From Cydia pomonella (taxonomy: Eukaryota > Arthropoda > Insecta > Lepidoptera > Tortricidae), in contig NC_084728.1 of NCBI RefSeq assembly GCF_033807575.1, positions 10,471,331 through 10,535,330 of the forward strand: a DNA stretch of 64,000 nt, given 5' to 3'. Made by a program: the position numbers and the translations under genes. This document shows positions 10,542-21,828 of this stretch, piece by piece. The notes under the pieces were generated by a model that was not told the origin of the DNA, did not search any database, and saw only the letters and a program-made list of their open reading frames with translations. The first letter of the stretch is position 1. Every line of letters starts with the position of its first letter.

Positions 10542-11555
10542 ATGGTTAAATGCGTAGCAAACGGTTGTAACAAAGTTATTAATGCGAAGGCCCCCGGAGT
10601 GCAGTGTAATAAGTGTAACAAGTGGTGGCATGCCTCGTGTGCTTCATTATCCACAGAACAACTTAGTGCATTGTCTCTAACGGATTCAATTGACTGGAAA
10701 TGCCCCAAATGTATACCGATCAAAGGCGCCTCCAAAAAACGTATGTCGGTGATTCTACCAGACCGCGAAGATGAGGATTCCGAAGCTGAAACACAAATCG
10801 AATCAGACAAAGTGTTGTTGGAAATGAGGCAAGAAATTCGGCAATTACGTAAAACCGTCAAGGAAATAATTGAACAAGAACTTAAAGCTACCCTCGATTA
10901 CTACTCAAACAAAATCGACGAATTCGAAAACAAACTAACGGACCACGAAACGAGATTTAAAATAATGGAGAATCAATACAAAGACGTAGCCAATACATGC
11001 AAGAACCTTATGCTAAAAAATGAAGTACTGGAGCAAAAACTATACAAAAGCGAGCAGGCACTGACGTGCAACGACATTGAAATATGTGGAGTAGCAGAAC
11101 AAGAGAATGAGGACGTCAACAAAATCGCGACATCATTGGGCCAGCTACTGCACCAAGACCCTGGTGACGTTATGAGAGCCGTCAGAAAAAAGAAGCCCCT
11201 ACGATCCGGTTCTGCGCAAGCCGAGCGCGCCAAAGTGGATGCGCCTATCACGGTGACCTTGCGCGAGGGCAGGCGAGACTGCTGGTGCGATGCAGCTAAA
11301 TCAGCAGAAATAACTGCCCAGGAAATTGGAGGACAAGGCAACAGGAAGGTGTATTTACGCGAGTCACTTACTCCCACAACATCCTACCTACTGTGGAGCG
11401 CCAAAACCAACCTTAGGGATAAATCTCTATGTCAGTACGTATGGTACAGGAACGGCCAGATAATGGTACGAAAAAAACAAGGTGACAAAAAGATTTACTA
11501 CGTCAGGACCGAAAAAGACATCGAGCGAATCGGTAAGGAACTTCAAAAAATATAG
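10542..11555 (+). CDS. LINE ORF1: PHD finger, coiled coil and FP-like domain
   Basis: 337 residues from ATG at 10542 (TTG at 10533 is also in frame but is not a normal start). Residues 4-57 form a C4HC3 PHD-type finger with all eight ligands: C4, C9, C22, C25, H30, C33, C54 and C57. Residues about 85-175 are heptad-rich and charged (coiled coil, likely self-association). The C-terminal 95 residues, with VYLRESLTPTTSYLL, QYVWYRNGQIMVRKKQG and VRTEKDIERI, resemble the FP25-like nucleic-acid-binding domain known in insect LINE ORF1 proteins. Its role is expected to be RNA binding and chaperone activity in the retrotransposition complex. Confidence 0.87.
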   Translation: MVKCVANGCNKVINAKAPGVQCNKCNKWWHASCASLSTEQLSALSLTDSIDWKCPKCIPIKGASKKRMSVILPDREDEDSEAETQIESDKVLLEMRQEIRQLRKTVKEIIEQELKATLDYYSNKIDEFENKLTDHETRFKIMENQYKDVANTCKNLMLKNEVLEQKLYKSEQALTCNDIEICGVAEQENEDVNKIATSLGQLLHQDPGDVMRAVRKKKPLRSGSAQAERAKVDAPITVTLREGRRDCWCDAAKSAEITAQEIGGQGNRKVYLRESLTPTTSYLLWSAKTNLRDKSLCQYVWYRNGQIMVRKKQGDKKIYYVRTEKDIERIGKELQKI

Positions 11556-11557
11556 GT

Positions 11558-14500
11558 ATGTACCAAGCACCTATTACTGTGATCATATCTTTAAGTGGAT
11601 GCCAATATGTCAATAATAATATAATATATATAGACACAATACGAATAATGGATATACCCAATTCCAACACTATTGAAACATTCCACGACTCTTGGACAGA
11701 CTTTATGTTTAGTTTACCAGACACTCAAAATAATTTAATATTATTACATGTCAACATACGGTCAACAATAAAAAACCACTCCCAATTGGAATACATCGTC
11801 ACCAGCAGCCCACGAATAATACACCTAATAATAATCACAGAAGCTAACATCACAGAAAAAATAGCGAGTATGTTCGATATACAGGATTATGTTATGTACA
11901 CAGAGCTACGAACCCAAAGGAAAGGAGGCGGTATTATTGTTTACGCACACAAAAGTATATCATTCATTAAAATCCCAGTGAATACAGTGAATTTCGAGTG
12001 TATGTGTGGTGAAGTGGAAACCTTTAAGGGCGGTAAAATAAATGTATGTTCAATCTACAGGCCACCGAACTTAAATAAGACTAATTTTATTAGTGAGTTA
12101 TCGCAGTTACTATCAAAATATCCCATCCAATCGGATTGTATAATAGTAGGTGATGTTAACATTGATATTTCGTGCACAAATCCTATTGTAAGATCGTACC
12201 TAAATAGTCTAAACGAACTAGGTTTTGAATGTTGTATCTCACACTTTACCAGAGTTGAGTCGAATAAAAATGGAATATCCAAATCCTGTTTAGATCACGT
12301 ATTCGTTCGTGACGTCTGCAAGCCAGGTGCGCCCGAACACTCCGTACGATCTGCTGTCGTGCGAGATGCGCTGGCCGATCATTACATAACCGGACTCGCT
12401 CTTATCAGCGCTGCGAGCGTAAGTACCTTTAAGTTAGTAAACAAGTTGAATAACGACCAAGTCAAACTAGAATTAAGCCAAATAGACTGGAGCCCGGCTC
12501 TGCGATGCGGCGACCCGAACGAATTAGTCGATCTCATAATTAACAAATACCAATCAATCTATAATAAATGTACGTACAAATCCAAATTATTTGTAAACAA
12601 AAAACAGGATAACACTTGGATAACCGACAATTTAATAAATATGTGTAACAAAAAGAAAGAACTTTTAAAAATATTTTTAGAGGATCCAAGTAACAAACAA
12701 AATGAGCTTATTTACAAAAAATATAGAAATAGAACGAATAGGAAAATTTGTCACGCTCGAAATAATTTTACTAAGAAGGAAATATGCCAAAACTATAGAA
12801 ACCCCAAAAAAATGTGGGAAATTATAAATAAATTGACAGGGAGAATCGTAAAAGCAATTGATGATGTATTAATTAAGTCATTTAGGTTAAAAGCTAAACA
12901 ATTATCCAATAAATTTGCAATTGAGTTTAATGATAATGTCAAAAGTGTAAAAAATAATTGTAATGTGCCATTACTTGATGAGACACATTATATTAATACA
13001 CCTAACCTAACGTTTCGTCTAAAAAAAATTAACGAACAAACAGTACATAAAATAATATCCCAAATAGACGACAAAAAAAGCCCAGGATACGATAAAATAA
13101 GGGCAAAAGATATAAAATACATCTCCGAACAAATGACCCCTGTCTTAACACACCTTATTAACTTATGTATATCGCGTTCCATTTATCCGGATAAACTTAA
13201 GGTAGGGCTGGTAGGACCCATACATAAAAAAGGTAGTCATGCAGATACAAACAACTATAGACCGATAACTATCTTATCATGTATAGATAAAATCATAGAA
13301 AAATATATTGGAAACTCATTAAACTCATTCTTATCAAGTAATGGCATAATTCACGAAAGACAGTTTGGTTTTCAAAAAAATAAAAATACATCACAACTCT
13401 TATCATTGTTTACTGACGAAATCAACGAACATCTGGAAAAAAAACACCATGTACTTGCTGTAATGATTGATTTTAGCAAAGCTTTTGACACTTTGGACCA
13501 CATTACACTTTATAAAAAATTAGAACAAAATGGTATACAGGGACCCATGCTGGATCTTATAAAGAATTACCATATTAATAGATACAGCGCCGTGAGCATA
13601 GCGGGCGAGCAGAGTGACCTAATTCCGACCTTATGCGGCACGGCGCAAGGCTCAATTTTAGCTCCAACGGAATATCTGCTATATGTAAATGACATGTGTA
13701 AAATTTTCCAGCATGCTTCTGTATACCAGTTTGCAGACGACACATGTATAATCACAGCCCACGAGAACCTGGAAACTGCCCAGAGCATGATGCAGCATGA
13801 CTTTGATATTCTGTGCAAATGGGCCCACGACTTAGGTCTGTCACTAAACTACACTAAAACCAAACTGATGCACATTCACTCACCGTATAAAAAAATCAAC
13901 TTCACACCAAAGATCGTGGCCCACGAGCACAAGTGTCTACACATGCCTAGCACAACTTGTAAATGTAATCAACTCGATATTGTAAAAGAACATACTTACC
14001 TCGGGCTAATTATAGACCATAACTTTAACTGGGGTCCACATATCCACCGGGTATGTAATAAACTTAGATCTATATTATCAAAGCTATGTATACTAAAACA
14101 TAAAGTCCCTTTTAATACATTAAGACTCCTTTACATGTCTATGGCGGATTCTGTTATAAACTATGGCCTAGAAAGTTATGGAAGATCATTCAAAACCTAC
14201 CTAAATGATATCTATAACCTCCAGTTACGTATGCTTAAGACTATTGTACCTATGAAAATTAAATATAAATATAAAAGCAATTATGAAAATCTATTCAATT
14301 ACTGCGGAGTATTAACTGTATTTGAAAAAATAAACTTATCCATTGTAACCCAATACTACAATAGCATAAAATACTTAAACAAAAAAACGCGACCCTTACG
14401 GTTACGTAACCTAGATAACATTCCAACGTTTGAGGTCCGAAAAACAAACAATGAATATGGTCGAAGAGTATGGAAATGCATTGTACCGCGTATATTGAAT

Positions 14501-14596
14501 AGATTTCCATATGAATTAGTAAGCTCATTAGAAGGTCGAACATGTGGGCAAGTTAGATCTATGATAAAGAAACACATGCTTAAAATGCGAAAATAA
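11558..14596 (+). CDS. LINE ORF2: AP endonuclease and reverse transcriptase
   Basis: 1012 residues. The endonuclease (about 60-280) has LHVNIRS (N66), ITEAN (E95), IYRPP, GDVNID (D199, N201), LDHVFV (D246, H247) and ADHYITG (D274, H275), so all expected catalytic positions are present. The RT (about 500-790) has SPGYDKI, NNYRPITILS, RQFGFQKNKNT, MIDFSKAFDTLDH (D638), GTAQGSILAP and the catalytic FADD at 725-728, then KTKLMHI and TYLGLIID. There is no RNase H. The start codon lies 2 bp after the ORF1 stop (TAGGTATG), in another frame. An alternative start is the Met at about residue 31. Expected to carry out target-primed reverse transcription. Confidence 0.93.
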   Translation: MYQAPITVIISLSGCQYVNNNIIYIDTIRIMDIPNSNTIETFHDSWTDFMFSLPDTQNNLILLHVNIRSTIKNHSQLEYIVTSSPRIIHLIIITEANITEKIASMFDIQDYVMYTELRTQRKGGGIIVYAHKSISFIKIPVNTVNFECMCGEVETFKGGKINVCSIYRPPNLNKTNFISELSQLLSKYPIQSDCIIVGDVNIDISCTNPIVRSYLNSLNELGFECCISHFTRVESNKNGISKSCLDHVFVRDVCKPGAPEHSVRSAVVRDALADHYITGLALISAASVSTFKLVNKLNNDQVKLELSQIDWSPALRCGDPNELVDLIINKYQSIYNKCTYKSKLFVNKKQDNTWITDNLINMCNKKKELLKIFLEDPSNKQNELIYKKYRNRTNRKICHARNNFTKKEICQNYRNPKKMWEIINKLTGRIVKAIDDVLIKSFRLKAKQLSNKFAIEFNDNVKSVKNNCNVPLLDETHYINTPNLTFRLKKINEQTVHKIISQIDDKKSPGYDKIRAKDIKYISEQMTPVLTHLINLCISRSIYPDKLKVGLVGPIHKKGSHADTNNYRPITILSCIDKIIEKYIGNSLNSFLSSNGIIHERQFGFQKNKNTSQLLSLFTDEINEHLEKKHHVLAVMIDFSKAFDTLDHITLYKKLEQNGIQGPMLDLIKNYHINRYSAVSIAGEQSDLIPTLCGTAQGSILAPTEYLLYVNDMCKIFQHASVYQFADDTCIITAHENLETAQSMMQHDFDILCKWAHDLGLSLNYTKTKLMHIHSPYKKINFTPKIVAHEHKCLHMPSTTCKCNQLDIVKEHTYLGLIIDHNFNWGPHIHRVCNKLRSILSKLCILKHKVPFNTLRLLYMSMADSVINYGLESYGRSFKTYLNDIYNLQLRMLKTIVPMKIKYKYKSNYENLFNYCGVLTVFEKINLSIVTQYYNSIKYLNKKTRPLRLRNLDNIPTFEVRKTNNEYGRRVWKCIVPRILNRFPYELVSSLEGRTCGQVRSMIKKHMLKMRK

Positions 14597-14766
14597 TGAA
14601 AATTTATACAAAGATGAAGTGTACTGTATAATTAATTCTACACGCCTAGACTCCTTAACTCAAAAAATCTTTTTAATTTAAGATTAGTAGTTAAGTTAGA
14701 AAAATGCATGTTTTTTTTGATATGAAATAAACAGATTAAATTTTAATTTTTTTTTTTTTTTTTTTT

Positions 14767-16400
14767 AGTCATAACTGGGATCAATCAAATGCAACGACAA
14801 TCCCAAATATAACTAAAAACCGCATTGTTAAAACAGCCACTTATAAAACCACTGTGACAGGTTTCAACAACTACAATTGATTAGTAAATATATATAATAT
14901 CCTCTCAATTGGACATAATCCAAAATGTATACTCCTATCATAACTAGACTATGAAATTAAAACCTTTTGTATAATTTATTGAAAGGTTACGTCACCGCTA
15001 GGTATTAAGATCTGCTTGATGGGGCTTCGATGCTCTCACATCATGATGAGAAGACAAGGCAAGGCAGGATCAATTCTCGTTCCACGCAAATGGACGGCGC
15101 ACTGGATACAATGTGCAGGCGTGAGATACAGATGCGGCGTAGTGCAGCCAGCCTCTTCATGTAGAAGGTAGGTCTTGCATCTGGGCGCCCGTGGCAGTGG
15201 GGTTGATCAGGTACCGACGAGGATGCTCGGAGACACCGAGACACTCGAAAGCCGCTGATGGAACAAGACTCGCTCCGCAACCACCGTGAACCGGAAATTG
15301 AGACAAAAATAGTGCTTAATATTCTAATCGAGTTAAACATTTACGCCCTACGGAATATATGAAGCTAAGTATCTATATGAATAAAGACAACTAGGCATTC
15401 GAAGGAAGAATCATTTCAATTATGCTAATCAAACTATAATAGTGGAAGTCAAAGGATCTAAACTTAGTGGCGTACAGAATACCTATAGTAGCCACAGTAA
15501 TTAAGCTACTGTAAGAAGTCATTGAATAAAACCTATAATGTATTGCGACATAATATTACGTCATTAGCCATTTGTATAACATTCTAAATAAATAAGTATT
15601 TTGTAAAACTCATTCACCAAACAATTATATCAATCTAGTTTATGAACTTGGTTGCTAATTAAACAAACGTGGCCGTATACCTATATACGCGCGCACAAAT
15701 AATTACACAACCAATTATTTTTGTAGTATTGTAAAAGGTGAATTATGTATTACATCATAATTAATACACTCAACCTATCAACCTACATTTTCAATCAAAG
15801 TGCTGTAATTCACTAACACTGAAACATGAAAGTATGTGATATATAGATATGTCAGGTCAAGATTGAGATAACATATAACTCAGAACCAACGCACCGTGTC
15901 TACTAGCTTGCACCGGAGTGAATCTTCACCTTCGCCCACATCTGCGAGGTCCGCATCTTGATTTGAAGCGTTGAAGCTCTCGAAGGCAGAACACCCCAGG
16001 AATTGATGGCGAGACACGAAGCAGGCGCCCTTAGGATCCGCTGACAGGACTCGATATTCCTCGTACATGAACCGAGAATTCAGAAATAAATAATTTTAAA
16101 TATATGTTAAAACATTTCATGAATTAAATTACCTACACCGTTCGTTGACTTTACGTGTTATACTATATATGGTAATAATGACTGATATTGACGGCTAAAC
16201 CTACATAAAACGATAAAGAAATGACCGCAGAGTGTAACACAACTAAAGTTATTTATCAACCTAATTGAACACATCTACTTATGCCATCTATATCTAAATC
16301 GAGACACATTCCACCCTTGCCATTGAATTAAAACATGGAAAATACATACGTTCCACTTCTTTTCGTAAACGGTTAAGAGCAATTCCTAGCTGAGCAACTT
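14767..16400 (+). other. intron 6: GC-richer islands of unknown nature
   Basis: AT-rich sequence with two islands of near-50% GC, 15040-15300 and 15890-16060. On the minus strand the first ends at GAT|GTGAGA (donor-like, 15039-15034) and the second at ACG|GTGCGT. They have short open frames without recognisable domains. They may be exons of a minus-strand non-coding or decayed transcript; this is weak. Confidence 0.3.
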
Positions 16401-16701
16401 TTCAAATCTCGAATTTTTGAAGCTATGTTTCTGTCGCGCTGCGGTGGGCGGGAGCGGGAGCTATCTAAGTGTGAGTGCGCGCACACAGACGCGAGACTCG
16501 AACGCTCGCTCATTGCGCGCCGTTCCGTCGACATCGCCCGCGAGCCGGACGGAATTTATCCTGCGCTGCCCGACCGACGCAAGTTGTTTTTGTTGTTATC
16601 ACATAATATTGTTTTTCATTTTTATATTATACTGTATCTATTAATTACTATATAAGTAAGAGAAAAAAAAGAATGATGTCCCTGCTTCGGTCGTCGTCGT
16701 A

Positions 16702-16835
16702 CAGTCAAGTGCAAAAATATGTATCGAAAGAATCGTCTCATAAATATGGTACTACGCTCTTATTACACTGGAATAAGATGCAACGGGACATATTTTTGAG
16801 TAAGATGTGTACACCCATATTTTTACACTTGACTG
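16702..16835 (+). mobile_element. 134-bp Tc1/mariner-like MITE
   Basis: Inverted ends CAGTCAAGTGCAAAAATATG and CATATTTTTACACTTGACTG, flanked by TA on both sides (16700-16701 and 16836-16837). Too small to code. Confidence 0.85.
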
Positions 16836-18039
16836 TACCTATCCGTATCAGTAAGTTGGGAGTGATCATGGTGTTTTGTGAAATTTTGTAAGTAGGTATA
16901 AATATATGTTTAAACTACAATCTATTTAACTTATAGTACGATGGGGCTAAACTTGATGACAATGACAATCTGGGTAATGCCGGAAAATTTTGGGACCAAT
17001 TGAGAGAACTCGTGAAAAAATTTTTTTCGAGATCTCAGCACGTGACAGATTCTTGAAGTAAGGAGCGAATCGTTAAATAATAACCGTAGATTCGGCCTGA
17101 ATTTTGGTAATCTTCAATATAGAACGGTTAGGGTAACGAGTGTTTTGCCATCAAGGGAGAACATCGAATGGTGAAAAAAAGTTGCTTCTGTCTATTATCC
17201 ATTGTATATAAATTACATTACAGCCACCAATAATTACAAACTTAAAAGTTGTCAACGAAAGTGTTTTTTTTCGTATTTTTGTATCCGATCTTAACCCTGA
17301 TACAAAAATTGGTAAAATTGTGGCTCTCAAACTTTGATACCTATGTCATAACTCATAAGGTAATTTGATAAGTAAACAATGTGCTAAGAAACCTCTTATT
17401 GTAAGGTTTACACGAAGTAATAAAATAAGAAAAACCACTAAAATAATTGATAGGTTTCGAAGTTTTGACAATTTAAGATCTCGTGAACTGTACAGGTTTA
17501 GTAAAAGTGTAAATGTATTGTTTATTGAAAGGAATGTACTGGAATATATTAAGTACTTAAGTAGGAGGGACAAAAATCAAAATAAAAAATAATCGTGCCC
17601 AATCATTTTTAATGAAGGTCGCCAAAAAAATAAGAATCAAATTTAAAAATCAAAAATACTAAGTAGTTCTTTAAAAAGGTCAAGGTCACTGCGAGCCCAT
17701 CTTGAAGTATGGAAAATAAGTAAAATTGCGATTTTATTGGTTTAATTTTGCAATTATGTATATAATATATAGTTGATATATAATCTTTTTTTTATAAAAT
17801 GTAAGGATCGTATGTAAAGAGTAAAGTAAATATATAGGAAAAGAGAGCCCTCTTGAAGCATTTTAAGGAAACTAATTTCGAAGCCCTATCTCTATTTTGT
17901 ATCCGAAACTAGCTATGTATGTATGCGTGCACATCTACATATGCATCCGTATGTGTAGGTACTTTATTGCGAAAAATTGCTCATTTGCTATCTATTTTAC
18001 TCGATTTTGTTATAAAATTCAACATGTATCATCATCCCT

Positions 18040-18180
18040 ATACAATATAAATACTCTTTATTACACACCTCAATAAAAGAAAACAATACAAAAGAAAACA
18101 GAAACATAAGCACAGGTAAACAACATGCGGTCTTATCGCTAAAAAGCGATCTCTTCCAGGCAACCTTTGGGTTGCGGAAA
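18040..18180 (-). mobile_element. LINE 3' end fragment (minus)
   Basis: ATACTCTTTATTACACACCTC and GCGGTCTTATCGCTAAAAAG are shared with 180-240 and 47572-47620. The minus strand carries AATAAAGAGTAT, a LINE-like 3' end. Confidence 0.55.
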
Positions 18181-18538
18181 TTAAAAAAATTACATTGTCA
18201 GTAAGTAAGTGTACATACACATACAACTGGATGGTACAGGATAAAAATAATGGTACGAAAGTGTGATCAAGAAAACAATAAATGTGATAATTAAGTAGGT
18301 CAGTAGGTAAATTGAAGAAAATTTAAAGTTTGACAATCACTGCTGTTTTAAATAGGTAAAGATGGGATTGTTTCTTTCCGATCTTTACCTGGATGGGTCA
18401 CGATCGGATATCGGTCTACAGCAGTGCTAGGTCTGTTAACACAATTACAAAAACAAACACAGTTTCATCACAATACGCAAAATAAATTACAGGGCGAATT
18501 CAAATTCGCGAAATTTACCTTGCTCTCTGTGATTGCGC

Positions 18539-18707
18539 CAGGCGCGGATACAAGGGGGGGGGGCCATAGGGGCAATGGCCCCCCCCTAAAACCCTGGCTC
18601 TCACATTACTAAATTGAGTAAATTTTTTTTTACCTTATTTTCTGTGCAAAAATATATGATTTTCTCAAAATGGCCCCCCCCTAAGCCAAATCTTGTATCC
18701 GCGCCTG
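18539..18707 (+). mobile_element. 169-bp hAT-like MITE with GATTGCGC duplication
   Basis: Ends CAGGCGCGGATACAAG and CTTGTATCCGCGCCTG are exact inverted copies. An exact 8-bp target duplication GATTGCGC is at 18531-18538 and 18708-18715. Internally it has opposed G8-10 and C7-8 runs (GGCCATAGGGGC ... TGGCCCCCCCC). An 8-bp duplication and CAG ends fit hAT. Confidence 0.93.
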
Positions 18708-18975
18708 GATTGCGCATAGCACAAACTCCCTAAGCAACGCGGGGACACTGGCAGTCGAGGCGCAATGAAATGATGTCTTACACAATGTTGCCACCATTAA
18801 AAAATAAAGCCAAATTAGGGAGAAATGAATGTCCTACGTTCTTCACCCGCATCCGGTATTTACCCAACATACCTTAATCGTTGAACCGCCGCATTTCAAA
18901 ATGGCCCTTATTTTGATATCGGCTAGCCGTAATGTAATACGGCGGATTATACAATACGACTGCGATACTTATAAG

Positions 18976-19179
18976 CAGGGATCGGAGCCGGTTTTTTGCA
19001 AAAACATCGAAATAACCATATATTTCGGTTTATTTTATACTCAAAATGTAGGACTCAGTTGTGTTTTTAGATAACGACTTCGTATTATTAGATTGCCCGA
19101 TTAGGAATGAAATAATTAACAAAGAACGAAAAAAAACCGTTTTCGTTCCCATACAAAAAATACCGGTTTCCGATCCCTG
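18976..19179 (+). mobile_element. 204-bp hAT-like MITE with CTTATAAG duplication
   Basis: Ends CAGGGATCGGAGCCGG and CCGGTTTCCGATCCCTG are inverted, and an exact 8-bp target duplication CTTATAAG is at 18968-18975 and 19180-19187. CAGGG ends plus 8 bp are typical of hAT. Relatives lacking clean borders are near 19430-19495 and 52720-52875. Confidence 0.93.
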
Positions 19180-19494
19180 CTTATAAGTATATAAATCCCC
19201 TCGTCAATGTAATTGCATTAAATTTGCCATCTAGTGGCAAACATCAAAGTAGTTATCTTTTACTTGTGACGCACAAGTGTGCGCAATGTAAAATACAAAG
19301 TATATTTCTTAAAAAAATTACCTTGTTTATTGTGATTATACTTAGTAAAAGAACATGTGATTATTAAATTATAATACGAAAAGTGGTCAAATCGCAAAAT
19401 GCTGTCGTTTTATTTAAAATAATGAAATAATTAGACCGGTTACGAAAGTACCGGGAAATCCTGGTTCTTTAAAACAGTACCGGTTCTGCAATCC

Positions 19495-19975
19495 CTAATA
19501 AGGATGTTATGCCCATCACTATTTCTTCTGTGTACGTATATTTAGAAACTGTCTCCGCCTCCAATTCGTGCGATAAGGACAACTGCAGCCCGGACTGAAA
19601 TTCACATGCAAAAAACTCAAAAATCGAGGTTTCGCTCTCGACTGTTTCCTCCTCCAAAACGCAATCAATCTTTATGAAATTTTGGAAACTGCAAGAGGAA
19701 GAAATAATCTATGCCGCTATGTTTTGATTTTTTGGATATTTTTTGTCATATTTGTATACTGTGCCTTTTTTTACAGCCAATTCAATTGAGCCGTTTTTGC
19801 GATTTTCGAGGCGGTGTATCTTTCTTCAAAATAAAATAATCCAAAAAAGCAAAACATAGCGGCACAGATATTGATGATATTGATCTTATTTGAAAAAATC
19901 ACTGCTCTAGGTTAAAAATCCAGGGAGGAATCAGTCGAGAGCGTTTGTATGGAAAAATCGCAACTAGGAATTCCT
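19495..19975 (+). repeat. probable interspersed repeat, class unknown
   Basis: Contains opposed motifs (CCGCTATGTTTTGATTTTTT at 19713 and AAAAAAGCAAAACATAGCGG near 19842; CGCTCTCGACTGTTTCCTCC and GAATCAGTCGAGAGCG), suggesting an inverted-repeat element. No coding frame. Confidence 0.5.
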
Positions 19976-20439
19976 CTTAATCCACAATAATAAACGCGCT
20001 CGTTTACTACTAAACACACATTCATTTAGTTGCTAATGATTTCACAACTCAAATCAAGTAGTAAGTAGTAATTGAATGCATCTACCTACCCTATAATCAT
20101 ATCACACACGAACCCTGATTTACCCATCTTCAAAATTGATTATATTTAAAAGCATATACATGATTTAGGAATTCACTGAACAAATGAAATTAAATATCTC
20201 AATCCATTTTGCCGTCGTAGTTAAAATAACACTCTCGTACAAGAATCCGACTTGCATCCACAGAGCATAAGAATTGTCATCTCGTTCCACAATGAAGGGT
20301 ACCCAACGCGATCTATTCAACCTACCCGCTATTCATATATAGAAATAATGATTTTATTTATAGGCAATTCGTTGGTATCAACCAAGCCTACAATCCTACT
20401 GATATTAAGCAAACATTGGAGCCTATGAATGAACGAAAT

Positions 20440-21120
20440 ATGTATTTTAGGTTTCCTCAAAATATAAAATGATATGCAAATAATTAAGTAGGTATATGAA
20501 ATTACCGCACCGTAACACGTAGTTTGGCAGCTGACCCATGATGGGTTTTGTGTTTTTCAACACGCCCATGGTCCGGATGAAGCTCCTACAGCTTCCCGCC
20601 CATGTTGGCCGTATCCACACGCTAAGCTTCCAACGAAGGTGGCAGCTTATACTCGTATCTGCGAACAAGTTCTAACACACGGTTTTCACAGTGACAATTT
20701 AAGAACCTTTAAGACCCGATGCTCGTGAAATGTAGCCCTTTCGGCAGCTGCCGTGGTAGGCTCACACCGTTCTTCACAACCATGGTTCAAGTCAATACGA
20801 CCCGCGCGTCGCCCATTGCAGTCGCTGTTCTTTTCATATCTCCTGAAGATGGCCGCTAATAGACATATCTGCAAACAAGCTTAGACACATGGATTTCCTT
20901 ACAACCTAACACTCACAGGATTCCTTCTTGACTCGACGCTCTCCTGAAGGCAAAAGACCACGAATCCACTTTGCAGTTCCTTAAATAACCTCGTTCCCCC
21001 ATGAGAACCCCTCAACCGCCATGTTAATCCTACTCCTAAGCCCAACCAGAATTCAGAGTTTTGATTGGATAATATTTACTATCCTCGTCTATGATTGGTC
21101 ACTTTTATTCCCGCGTATTT
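20440..21120 (-). other. possible minus-strand transcribed region (non-coding or decayed)
   Basis: A GC-richer block. On the minus strand there is TTATTTAAGG (TATA-like) near 20990, TTCAGGAG about 35 bp later, a donor-like CCT|GTGAGT (20919-20914) and two similar acceptor-like sites, GTTTGCAG|ATATG (near 20863) and GTTCGCAG|ATACG (near 20656), then TGCG|GTAATT (near 20505). The two acceptor regions are related to each other. No protein family recognised. Speculative. Confidence 0.3.
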
Positions 21121-21490
21121 AGATTGATCTGCCTTACAACAGATGGCATCTCTAAAGATAACATAAATAAATTAAAAGCTTACGAAGTAGTTTATTGTGT
21201 TTAATCGATTATTCAATAAACATTACTTAATTTATATTGAAAAATATATTATAAACAAATATTGTACTATGCAATATTATCATGAGTAAACTACCTACTA
21301 GTTCAGTTATTAACCGCCAGATGTCAGGTGACAAGTGCGAATATTATGCGCGAAATTCACTCCAAACAAATTCAATAATTTCTAAGAGAGTAAATAAATA
21401 AATGTAGATGTCAGTCTGTTACAGTCACAGCCACTTTTTTTTTCGTTTTATAGTGAGCCTGTAATATGTGGCAATAAAAAAATTCTTATT

Positions 21491-21716
21491 CTACTCTAGA
21501 ACGCCATTTGACTTTGTTATTCTTTCACGGATATATTAAATATCAAAAAGTGGCGCCATCTTACCGAGCATCGGCTAAAGTTTGTGGCGCCATCGCTCGA
21601 AACGATGCCGCCATACCTTTGGCCTTTGATCTATAAGATGGCGCCACTTTTTGATAATTATCTAATTTAACACATATCAATGAAAGAATAAGGATCAAAG
21701 TCAAATGTGCGTTCCA
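21491..21716 (+). mobile_element. foldback MITE, internal part
   Basis: AACGCCATTTGACTTTG to GATCAAAGTCAAATG..CGTTC with arms AAAAAGTGGCGCCATCTTA and AAGATGGCGCCACTTTTT. Same family as 35858-36240. The outer arms are missing. Confidence 0.85.
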
Positions 21717-21828
21717 AAAGTAAAGTAAGTAAGTTTTAATTGGCTACTTGACAGTTTTTTGTAAATAATGTCAATCGATCTTGATTTTCCTGAGGATCAA
21801 ATGTCTATATAGGACTCATGGCATTTAA

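Larger units (their letters stand above)
10463..14766 (+). mobile_element. intact two-ORF non-LTR retrotransposon (CR1/Jockey-like)
   Basis: A GC-rich 5' UTR (10463-10541, CAGTCTCGCCGCGAGCGCG), ORF1 (10542-11555), ORF2 (11558-14596) and a 170-bp 3' UTR with AATAAA at 14726-14731, ending in a run of about 20 T. No LTR, no RNase H and no poly(A) tail. Neither ORF is interrupted, so the copy is young and perhaps still competent. Boundaries are approximate; I found no target duplication. It lies in the same strand as the host gene. Confidence 0.87.

Noticed and set aside
17365..17592. 75-codon basic open frame in intron 6
   Set aside because: It faintly recalls the end of LINE ORF1 proteins (KPLIVRFTRSNK), but is too short, AT-rich and unsupported to annotate.
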